From Vesta saturnalis (Eukaryota; Arthropoda; Insecta; Coleoptera; Lampyridae): a stretch of 64,000 nucleotides of DNA. The first letter of the stretch is position 1; every line of letters starts with the position of its first letter. The position numbers were made by a program, and so were the translations under genes. The stretch is from positions 854,501 through 918,500 of the forward strand of contig JARFJB010001974.1 in the NCBI GenBank assembly GCA_036346205.1, given 5' to 3'. Positions 55,062-64,000 of this stretch are shown here, one piece after another. Under the pieces are notes generated by a model, which was given only the letters and a program-made list of their open reading frames with translations, ran no database searches and was not told the origin of the DNA.

Positions 55062-55345
55062 GGTCAAAAAACTCCTTTATTTCCAAATGTACTAAAAAGA
55101 AGAAAATAATTTTTTTATCTACCCAGTAACATCAAAAATTTTTGTGGCTTAAAATAAAAGTGTGGGGCATGCATGATATCTTATACTTATAACAAAGCCT
55201 ATCAACACCTCCATTCAAACAATGAAGTGCAAGGCACTACAAAGAGCGCCCCACACTTTCATTTTTGATGGTGCTGGGTAGATAAAAAAATTATTTTATT
55301 ATTTTTAATACATTTGGAAATAAAATCGTTTTTTTAAGTGTTTTT
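55062..55345. repeat. Inverted repeat (MITE-like), ~280 bp
   Basis: The left arm (55,062-55,195) contains TTTATTTCCAAATGTA, TTTTTTTATCTACCCAG and AAGTGTGGGGC. The right arm (55,245-55,345) contains the inverse words GCCCCACACTTTCA, CTGGGTAGATAAAAAAA and TACATTTGGAAATAAA. No coding content. Confidence 0.78.
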
Positions 55346-55646
55346 TTTTACTAATTTTTATTTTCTACTTTTTTAATATAATTTTGTCACGGTCTACCGC
55401 TAAATTATTTTAATGCAATATAATTGTCGAAATACGTCGCTTCACTTTAGCTTTAAATTATAAAGATTATAATAAAGAATTCCATGAGGAAGGTATTGTG
55501 TATTTAATTTCTATTTCATTACATTACAATGGTGTTTCTTCTCTTAATGGTACCATTGTGAATAGAATAATTACACCATACTTATTACTAATGGTTTCCT
55601 TTGAATTTTTGTTCCTAACCGCGCTTCGCGGAAGCAAATAAAATGG

Positions 55647-55708
55647 ATATTTATGTTAGCCTTTCGGACGTACATACCGATGTATGTCCGAAAGACCAAC
55701 ATAAATGC
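55647..55708. repeat. Near-perfect palindrome
   Basis: The left arm TTTATGTTAGCCTTTCGGAC and following ACAT are mirrored by ATGTATGTCCGAAAGACC followed by AACATAAA, with a loop of only a few bases. It can form a ~28-bp stem hairpin. Confidence 0.85.
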
Positions 55709-55709
55709 T

Positions 55710-57770
55710 TATATTACTTTTTCATACTTCACCGAAAGGTCATATTATACCTCCACTTCTGTCCTGTTATAACACATGTACGTGACGCCGATGACTATAT
55801 GACTATTGTGATGTATTAAAACGTTTTTTGAGACTGGGTTAGATTACTCTATTTCACTTGGTATGAAAACGTTTGAATATAATCTATTTCCTTTTTTGCA
55901 AATAAATTTTCCGCCGAATTGGAACGTTTTGTATAGGTCCAGGCAATAATTGCTTACGTTAAACCAAATATTCCAAGTGCTTTATTAAAATTCCTTGTTT
56001 GTAAATCAACTTCTTGAGAAAAAATTGTTTTAATTTCTAGACTCCTATTCGAAGTCTATTTCTAGCCAGTTTTCTTGAAAAACTATTTATTCACTTTATT
56101 TTGATGTAAAAACTTTAACTATAAATATCTATGGTTAGTTAATAGGCTTTGAGTATTCATTTTTCCCCAATAGTTGATTAACGCTCCCTAATAACGACCG
56201 TTTCATTAAGCCAAACCCGTTAGTTCTTGCTGATTGAGATAATGCGTTTGACCGTTTTCCCAAAAACGGTGGTAAATAAATATTTTTAGGTATCTGTATC
56301 GTCAAATGATGACCAACTCCATAAAACAATAACGCTTAATTTTTGTTCATCGAGTAAATGCTTGTGGCCGTTTTCCTTCCACAGTTCCCTTTCTGGCTAT
56401 ATGTTTTTAAGAATAATGTATATCCTAACCTAACTTTTCTTATTATCAAATACTGCAATCTGTAGTAGAAAAAATTCTCATCTAAGGATATATTGTCACC
56501 AACCCCTTCATTTGAGACTATTCATTCTGCATAATAATCCTTCATGTTGACAGTAATTTTTCTACGAAAAGAATTTCTCCAGAATGGATTTTCTTAACCA
56601 TATCCATAATTTCAAATATACAGAAGTTGTTTCAAAATGTTCAAGTGGAAACATTTTACGGAATGTTTGAGTACCAATATAACAATATAGTGAAAATATT
56701 GATAAATAATTAAACCGATTCTCAAAAACTTGTTGTCTGGCAATAGAAACGAGAACCCGTAGGGCTCGAGCGGTATTACCAAATGGAAATGAGCTTCAGA
56801 AGAAATCTGAATAATTGCCTTATAATTTATTCTCACTTCCGAGTTATACTTATTTATAATTATTCTTTGATTCTCTGCAAAAATCGCTAGCAAGTTATTC
56901 GCAGCATAATAATAACAGGGTTGTTTCTGACGTTTACATGTGATTAGAAGTATAACATTTCATTGGCTTTAAAAATAGTCAAAAACTAATTAGAGTAGTA
57001 GCAGCTGCATCAGCGGTGATAACATTTAGAACACTATTACTAGCACAATATTAATTTATACATTATTATTGTTTCTATCTTTATATTAACTTATAAGTAA
57101 ATGAAGAAAGAAATGGTGTGCATTTTACTTTTCTTATGCATTCAACGGAAACTAATCTAATTCATTTAGTAAACCTATATCAGAGTAGGTATAGAGTAAC
57201 TAATGGCTTTGTATTGAAGTGTACAATAAATAGACAACATTGGGTCGTTTAAAATAAGGGATATACAAATGTATAAATGTTCTTACTGTCGTACATTACA
57301 GGTTTGATAAGAACGTCCAGACTATTTTAACTAAACATCTTAAATCATTTTTTTACTAACCGTTAATCTGTAAGGTTTCCTTATTCTTTAAAGGGAAAAG
57401 AATTAAACTTTGGTTTGTCTTTTTCTAAAATAAATTCAATTTTTTTATCAAAGATAAACTTATACAGGGTGTTTCTTAAAGAATGGGGAATCCTCAATCT
57501 GGGGATTTTTTACATGATTTCATGACGATTGACCAAAATATATGTTATGTAAATGTTCATAGTTTACGATATACAGGGTGTCAAAGTCTTGTAATTTTTT
57601 CAATTTTTTTAAATTTTCTCCTAGTATTCTAAATTTATGTAACTCAAGTTTGGTGTACTTGCGTACTTAAGAAACGTAATGTTTAGGACACTATGATCCG
57701 TTTCAAAATTTATAGGGTGTATATTTTTCCCGGGTCATGTACCCTTTAACTAATATAAACTTTTTTTTGT
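55710..57770. other. No gene recognised
   Basis: AT-rich DNA. Two TACAGGGTG words (near 57,471 and 57,573) may be worn transposon ends. No coding region is supported. Confidence 0.4.
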
Positions 57771-58268
57771 GGCTAAGACGCGTAGCAAGAAGCATCAAAG
57801 TTCCCACATTTTCATTCACAAATCTATTATGCATTTTACAGGTCAAATAACAATTCAAAAAAATCTTAAAAATGGCGATGTAAATATTTCATGTAACTTC
57901 ACAAAATATGAAGATGTAAGCTTTCACCATTATATTTAAAATGCTTAGCATTTTTGGGTTTTTAATGGTGTATTTTTGTATTTATATTTCCACAAATCTA
58001 TACGTCCTCAGTAGTAATAAAATCTTTTGGAGTAGTTTCAGATGTTGAAACAAATGTATGAATAATAGAAACTGAAAACGCAAGCATATGCATGCTATTA
58101 ATATAACAGTTTGATAAACGTATAAAGCCAACTATGGAATACAATTTTAGTTATGATTACAAATCTTAATAAAATAAAGATGGTTAAGCTGCCTTGAAGA
58201 TTACAAACTAGAACACCCTCTAACTATCAAAGGCTAACTGTAAGAAATGTCATAATCAATGAGCAAAT

Positions 58269-58490
58269 TTAACAAAATTTAATCAAATTATGATGCCATA
58301 TAGGATGCCAGAATCTATCTAAACGGAGATGTTCTCCTTGCCTATTGAAGTTATTAGGATGTTTATATATGTCAATAGTTTCACCTTGCAAACGAACATA
58401 ATAATGAGTTTGTGTTGACATCGTTTCCATATTATCAAATTGAACGTCATGATTCAAGTTATTTAAAGCATATTCAGCTACCGGGTTTTT
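58269..58490 (-). pseudogene. Penelope GIY-YIG endonuclease C-terminal fragment (left copy)
   Basis: The minus-strand product contains VAEYALNNLNHDVQFDNME, THYYVRLQGETIDIYKHP and NNFNRQGEHLRLDRFWHPIW. These match the characteristic C-terminal tail of Penelope GIY-YIG domains (AEH-L, R-x-x-EAIEI-KH, NNFNR). The reverse transcriptase upstream is absent. Confidence 0.75.
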
Positions 58491-58639
58491 ACGTTACCTT
58501 AAATGTCGTTTAATTTTTCTTGTAGATCTAAATATAGTACTGATGGAATGATTAGTTAGAATCAATTCTATCTGCAGCATTACTTATAAAAGGAACAAAA
58601 GAAGTACCAAAATTAAGTACTGGTTTGTCTAGCAGGTGT

Positions 58640-58908
58640 AGTAACATTATTAACATCATGTGAAACAGTACACATTGGAACCACAAAACGTAGCTTGGAT
58701 ACAACACTTAAAGAACACAAGATTTTGTAGATTAGGTCAATCAGAGAAATCTGCGATAGCTGAGCATGCTTTAAATCATGATATTCAATTTGGTAATATG
58801 GAAATATTGTCAATACAAACTCATTATTATATTCTTTTACATAAACATCCTAATGACTTCAATATGCAAGAAGGAAATTTCCGGTTGAATAGGATTTGCA
58901 TCTTATAA
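58640..58908 (+). pseudogene. Penelope GIY-YIG endonuclease C-terminal fragment (right copy)
   Basis: An upstream piece in another frame has VHIGTTKRSL followed by LKEHK, corresponding to the end of the GIY-YIG core. After a frame change comes CRLGQSEKSAIAEHALNHD, then THYYILLHKHPNDFN, which lacks the R-x-x-EAIEI block present in the left copy. It faces away from the left copy. Confidence 0.77.
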
Positions 58909-59740
58909 TTAAAAAAGACACAACGGTACGTCTAAGTTTTAATTTTAGCTTTTGGTGTGTTTAGGTTCTTTGCTGTGTGTTTTCCTAGACCTTGAAATGA
59001 ATGCTTTACTTTACTTTGTTGCCACAGTACTATAATTTAACACAAGTAGTTGAAATTAAAATTAAAAAATTGCATAAAACGTATTGCATTACGTTTTTAA
59101 TTGTTAAATAACACATATTTTGATGTCAAGTTCGGTGTGTTCGGATTTGTCATCTTTATGGCAGTTTAAAAATATTTAATTTATTAAGGTTCTATTTATT
59201 CTTTACTAAAATTTTATTCCATAGTAGGCTTTATACGTTTATCAAACTGGTATATTAACAGCAGGCTTATGTTTGCGTTTACACTTTTCATTTTTCATAA
59301 ATTTGTTTCAACATCTTAAACAATTCTATAAGATTTTATTACTACGGAGGACGATAACTTAAGTGTTATCAAAACATACTGATTTGTGTAAACATAAATA
59401 CAAAAATACACCATTAAAGACCCAAGAATGCCAAGTATTTTAAAATATCAAATATAATACAAATATCTAAACATTCATCCGTGGTGGCATGGAAAACGTA
59501 ACTTTCTCAAGCATTCAGTATGCGTTTGAGAGCACACTTAATGCTAAACTTTTATCAAAAATGCCCATGTAAGTACTTATTTAGTTATTTTCACAAACAT
59601 AACTCTACTAGTATACAATTTTAGATATTTTATCCGTAAATGCGTCCAAACCTCAATTTTTTTGTGTTAGTTATAAATTTCCAAGAAAATCTTTCCCTTT
59701 CGAGCTGCATCAAATTTCCTCTTATTTTCAAAAGTTAATT

Positions 59741-59965
59741 ACTTGGATGTTCCGATGCATTCGCAGAAAAAAATTATTTGATAGTAGATACTGTGTTCTT
59801 AGCCCAGTGAGGGTATGTGATCCTTTTCGAACTTGCAATTTTTTGATTTTTTGCTTGATATCATATGCTTTCTTAAATTCATATTCAATTTTTCCAAAAA
59901 AAAAAAAAAAAAACGGGATACATGGCATCCACGAATAAAATATTTGAATTAGGTAGTAGACGAAT
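59741..59965 (+). repeat. Inverted duplication, left arm
   Basis: About 225 bp nearly identical to the reverse complement of 60968-61190, including a poly-A run against a poly-T run and the word TAGATACTGTGTTCTTAGCC. It contains the satellite landmark ATGGCATCCACGAATAAAAT. The open frame across it (59747-59938) is a by-product and is mirrored in the right arm. Confidence 0.88.
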
Positions 59966-60160
59966 AATAAAAATATATCCATGCATTTTCATTTTTCATA
60001 CCTTCACCAAAATATTTTCAACCCGATTCCAAATATTTTTCCATGGATACATACATCGAAACCTTACTTTTTCAAAAATTGATTATGCAATTGATATGAA
60101 AGTGAACAATAAACGAAATAACAAAAATCGGCGATACGCAGTATTTCATATAGGTAGGTA

Positions 60161-60836
60161 CCGGGTGGTCGTAAAGTAAGGAATAAACAGGTGGATTGGA
60201 AGGAGCGGTGTTATTGAGTGGCCACCAAGATCACCCGATCTAACACCACTAGACTTTTTTTATGGGGATACCTTAAAGGCAAGGTATTTAAAAGCCAACC
60301 GGCAAATCTAGATGATTTAAAACAACGCATCCGTCAAGAAATACGTCGAATAACGCCCGAAATGGTTCGAAATGTGCAGCAGGAATTTGTAGATCGATTA
60401 GGCTATTGTCAGTTGACTAACGGAGGACATTTCGAACATTTGCTGAAATAAAATTATTTTTAAGTTTACGAATCTTTGTTTTCGATATAATAAAACGTTA
60501 TAAAAATTATTTTATTTTTCGTTTTCTTCATGACCTTTTTTCAATTTTCAAATTTTGAATGCGAATAACTCCAAAACGTTTGGACTTAGGTATAGCACAT
60601 GCTGCATGACAAATGTTTAGAATTGTAAGGGCAATCCAAAAATGCAATAAAAAAATTGGGTTGCAATTTGAAAAAAAAATTTTTTTTAGCAAATCTTTTT
60701 TGAGACGCCCTGTATAAAATTTTTTTTTCGCAAAATATGCCCCGAAATAATATAAAATCGACGGGTACCAGCGATTTTTGAAAAAAATTGTGCTTTACGA
60801 GATATTGAATTTATTCCTTACTTTACGACCACCCGG
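60161..60836 (+). mobile_element. Mariner-like deletion derivative (676 bp)
   Basis: The left end CCGGGTGGTCGTAAAGTAAG and its reverse complement ending at 60836 are flanked by TA (60159-60160 and 60837-60838). The inverted ends reach about 28 bp. A C-terminal piece of transposase lies inside. The ends share CCGGGTGG with the element at 38456 but differ beyond, so it is a related but distinct family. Confidence 0.92.
60190..60451 (+). pseudogene. Mariner transposase C-terminal remnant
   Basis: A first part in another frame encodes the IEWPPRSPDL-type motif. The frame at 60218-60451 then contains LFLWGYLKGKVFKSQPANLDD, LKQRIRQEIRRI and NGGHFEHLLK, the usual end of these transposases. All sequence before the last catalytic segment is missing. 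Confidence 0.85.
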
Positions 60837-60967
60837 TATATTTGCAATTTCAACAACTTTATCTGCGAATGCATAAAAGTCCTAACGGTTTTTGCAAAAT
60901 GGATGTTGTATTGATGTAGCTAACTTTTATAATTTCGCAAATATCTCAAACTTATACTCTACGTCTA

Positions 60968-61190
60968 CTACCTAAATTCAAATATTTTATTCGTGGATGC
61001 CATGTATCCCGTTTTTTTTTTTTTTTTTGGAAAAATTGAATATGAATTTAAGAAAGCATATGATATCAAGCAAAAAATCAAAAAATTGCAAGTTCGAAAA
61101 GGATCACATACCCACACTGGGCTAAGAACACAGTATCTACTATCAAATAATTTTTTTCTGCGAATGCATCGGAACATCCAATTTTATGTA
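60968..61190 (-). repeat. Inverted duplication, right arm
   Basis: Reverse complement of 59741-59965 with a handful of differences. The two arms lie about 1 kb apart and enclose the 676-bp mariner element roughly in the middle. Confidence 0.88.
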
Positions 61191-62700
61191 TTCGCTTAAG
61201 AATGCATTATTACCGAAATTGAAGTTTTGAGTCCATGGTTGCATCAAAGTTCTCGTATTTCGTCAAACACTGATCATTTGAAAGCACAACTAATAATAAA
61301 CAAAGTGTCAAAAATGGGGGATGTAAGTGATTCTTAAAACTTTGCAAAAGTTTTAAACCGGCGCTTGCCTAAGAATACGTCTATTACCTAAATTCAAATA
61401 TTTCATCCCTGATTACATTGAATGCTGAATTTGAGTTAAATATACATTTCAGAGTGCAACTAGTATTTAAAAAATATCAAAAAAGTGCGGTGTAAGTATT
61501 GTGGTGGCTACATAAAGAAATTTCAATTCCGCACTCGCTTAGAAACTTCTATCACCTAATTTCAGATATTTTATTCGCGAATGTATTGAAATTCGAATTT
61601 TTCTTCAAAAATAAATTATGGATTCGATAAATACTACTAATAACCAAGATATTAAAAATTGATGAGTCTACAAATTGCTAAACAGATCTAAAATCGCACT
61701 CAATTAAGAACGCCTATTATGTATGTAATTTCGAAAACTGGATAATTCACTTAGGTAGGTAAGCAAAATATCAAGGTGATGTAAGTATTTCACACAATGC
61801 CTCAAGAAAATCTTAACCTAAAATCGCTTAAGATCTTCTATTGCGTAATTTGAAACCACGCTAATAAGTTATGTATCCAAAATGTGCGATGTAAGCATTA
61901 TTTAATTAATTTTCAAAATAATCTTAAACCCATGACCGCTTAAGGGCGTTTGTTACATAATTTTGGAAACTAATTCGCGGGTGCATTAAACTCCCTATTA
62001 TTTTTCTCACTAAGTGATTGTCCAATTGAAGGCATCCAGAAAATGATGTACATCTTTTATGTTCTTATACCATTATTTAAATTTTTTTCTGTGGATGCAT
62101 CAAATTTGCATTTGGTATTAAGGATCAATATGTTTTTCAAAAAATATGGTTATACATTTTACAACGCAGCTAAGACTACATAAAATATTAAAAACTGTCG
62201 ACCTATTGTAATGTTTTGTAATTATGAAACTTGCACTAGGTTAAAAACGTATACTATTTTTTTTTTGTGTGGATGCATCCTAATTTTTTTTAGGCTTTTG
62301 ATAACTCAACCAATAGTAAAAATCATGTAAGTATTTCTTATAGCTTTTCAAAATGTCTTCAACCAGCACTCGCTTAAGATCGTCTGTAACTTAAATCCAA
62401 ATACTTTTTGCGTGGACGCGCCGAAGCCTAATTTAAAAGAAAATCGATTATCCATTTAATAGCGCGGCTGATATTAAATAAAATATAAAAAAAATTGCTA
62501 GGTTAGTATCATCACCAAGAAGAGTTGTACCCGCGACCGTTGAAGAACGTATATTACCTAACTTCGAATATTTTACCCTTGAACGAATGGAATGGATAAT
62601 TTATTTAAAAAATGTATTATCCATTTTATAACAATTAATTATTATTAATTACTCTGCACAATACATTATTAAATAAATCATGAAAAATGAGGCTCCAATG

Positions 62701-64000
62701 CATTCACGGATGAAGTATCTTAATTTACACGATATACGATTTCTCGATCCTCGCCTGAAGTGCATTCAACGTCGGTGAAAATTAAGCAATTTTTTACATG
62801 ATTTACACTTTTCTGCTTGTGTTTATTACTGCAAATACTCCAGGGTTTCAAATTACTATTTATCAAAATTGGGGAACTGGGGATGATTCGTTCCTTGTAT
62901 ACGCAATATATACAAGAAATCTCTTTTAGCAAATATCGCCCTAAGGCATAGGTTATTTTTGCGAATTCTTCTGTAGCTGTTACTTGACTAAATATTGGAT
63001 TTAACTCATCTACTTCTTAACCACGCTACATATCAATAATTTATTATTATATACCTTTTTTTGAATTATGTCCAATTTAAATCAATAATTTATGACATGA
63101 AGGATACGTATTTATGAATGTGGACAGCTGCAGTTTAGATTTTTTTTTAATTTTGATAAATTTAATATTATTTTCTGAATAAATCGCAGTTTGTTTCGAA
63201 CAGGAAGCGTGCAATCTGGTGAAACCAAATATGATAAGTTTTAAATTCCATATTTTTTGGCATGAAAAGTCATTTATAAAAGTAATAACGGATTTTGGTC
63301 CTCAATATCATGCACTTTTAGGGGCTTGTAGCAGTCTCCTTTAGATAGTAATAATAAAAATTCATTGGTATTAATATATGATATTACGCTGTCTTCTATT
63401 TCGATAAGCTACACATTATTATTCTAAATCCTTTTGACAGTGTTATACGACACTTCAACAGATCGAACCAGCTTTTAGATAAAGATTTCAGCACTTTATC
63501 AAGTCTGATAAACATTTTCTCATTGAGGAGTGCTTCAGGAGATATAATTCATAACAAAGTAGTATTGTTGTAGTATTCTATTTATTTTATAGTATATGAT
63601 TAAGTAAATGGTAAATATAATATTGCAGATAGGAGTACAAAGGGATGCGATGCAAAACGAATTGCAGTAGTTTCCAAAGTGTAGAGGACGTTGTTACAAA
63701 AGATATTTAAGCTTTATATGCCTTCACCGTTATTACTTATACCTTCCGAGAGTGTGCTGATGTGTTAGTATCTGCAGGAAGTATTTTTCAATGGAAAATT
63801 TTATATTAGATCTTACTTGTGTTATGATGGAATCGTGTAGTAGAGAGCTAATCCTTACATCCTGTACATAAGTCAGTAGTACGTAATGCCATATCTAGTG
63901 TTCTTATTCTGTTCATATTTTTGTACACTTTTATTCAGCAGCAACTGAATCGTTGGTTTTGTTATTAAGCGCATAATATATTTAGATATTATACAAAGTA
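62701..64000. other. No gene recognised
   Basis: AT-rich DNA beyond the satellite. Short open frames only; no domain, RNA gene or repeat that I can support. Confidence 0.45.

Larger units (their letters stand above)
57935..59445. mobile_element. Head-to-head pair of Penelope-like 3' ends
   Basis: The outer arms (57,935-58,150 and 59,208-59,445) are reverse complements: TTTAATGGTGTATTTTTGTA matches TACAAAAATACACCATTAAA, and AAACGTATAAAGCC matches GGCTTTATACGTTT. Inside, each half carries a GIY-YIG endonuclease C-terminus reading outward, the left on the minus strand and the right on the plus strand. Penelope-like elements are known for inserting as 5'-truncated inverted partial copies, which fits this arrangement. 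Confidence 0.78.
57780..62700. repeat. Degenerate ~150-170-bp satellite, interrupted by transposons
   Basis: A loosely conserved unit recurs, with landmarks in this order: ATTCAAATATTTTATTCGTGG plus ATGCAT, then CAAAAATG-GCGATGTAAGTATT, then CTTAAACC, then CACTCGCTTAAGAACGTCTATTACC. Clear copies lie near 59,569, 61,323, 61,492, 61,781, 61,891, 62,327 and 62,527, with a left outlier at 57,860. A Penelope pair (57,935-59,445) and a mariner derivative (60,161-60,836) sit inside it. Units differ strongly from each other, so the array is old. Confidence 0.68.

Noticed and set aside
59747..61199. Two nearly identical ~63-69-codon proteins on opposite strands as a gene pair
   Set aside because: They are the same inverted DNA duplication read from each side, include homopolymer-encoded lysines or phenylalanines, and show no domain.
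1..64000. CRISPR arrays, bacterial operons, riboswitches, tRNA or rRNA genes
   Set aside because: None seen. Gene structure, introns, transposons and the Toll receptor indicate an insect nuclear genome.

Overview
This window looks like AT-rich insect nuclear DNA. The one clearly functional gene I can support is a long-type Toll receptor (Toll-7/18-wheeler clade). It is encoded in a single uninterrupted exon on the + strand (42660-46502), with a TATA box and an arthropod TCAGT initiator upstream. Nearly everything else recognisable is a mobile element, and most of these are broken. I cannot name the species; the element mix (Polinton, Kolobok-like, hAT, mariner, piggyBac-like, Gypsy, LINEs, Penelope) would suit a beetle or another TE-rich insect.

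Layout. 1.6-3.8 kb: hAT element with an exact 8-bp target duplication. 4.0-7.1 kb: internally deleted Ty3/Gypsy retrotransposon. 8.5-9.3 kb: mariner fragment. 9.8-11.55 kb: decayed LINE. 13,560-28,081: a Polinton/Maverick bounded by 676/677-bp terminal inverted repeats and an exact 6-bp target duplication (CATAGG). It carries protease, an exonuclease-fold-like protein, major capsid, a small basic protein, penton-like minor capsid, chromodomain integrase, two conserved small proteins and the packaging ATPase, all on the minus strand. No protein-primed DNA polymerase B is visible. The small basic protein gene is split by a 5,560-bp element (17,736-23,295) flanked by TTAA. That element encodes a Mutator-like (probably Kolobok) transposase with a C-terminal YqaJ/lambda-exonuclease-type nuclease, and its first intron appears to hold a 232-bp MITE, giving three levels of nesting.

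28.7-29.4 kb: LINE with its middle missing. 30.2-30.8 kb: minisatellite present in both orientations. 33,544-34,117: mariner deletion derivative. 36.26-37.37 kb: foldback element. 38,456-41,016: full-length but decayed mariner-like element. 41.5-46.7 kb: Toll-7 locus. 47.36-49.7 kb: second hAT relic. 53.3-53.9 kb: piggyBac-like N-terminal exons. 54.8-55.7 kb: small tandem and inverted repeats. 57.8-62.7 kb: degenerate ~150-170-bp satellite interrupted by a head-to-head pair of Penelope 3' ends, a 676-bp mariner derivative (60,161-60,836) and a 220-bp inverted duplication.

How the parts relate. In the Polinton, capsid, penton, protease and ATPase are virion-type functions and the integrase is the mobility function. 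The copy is probably dead: the major capsid and ATPase genes have frameshifts, the integrase has a nonsense codon, and one gene is interrupted. Toll-7 stands apart, with about 1.5 kb of upstream DNA free of recognisable transposons.
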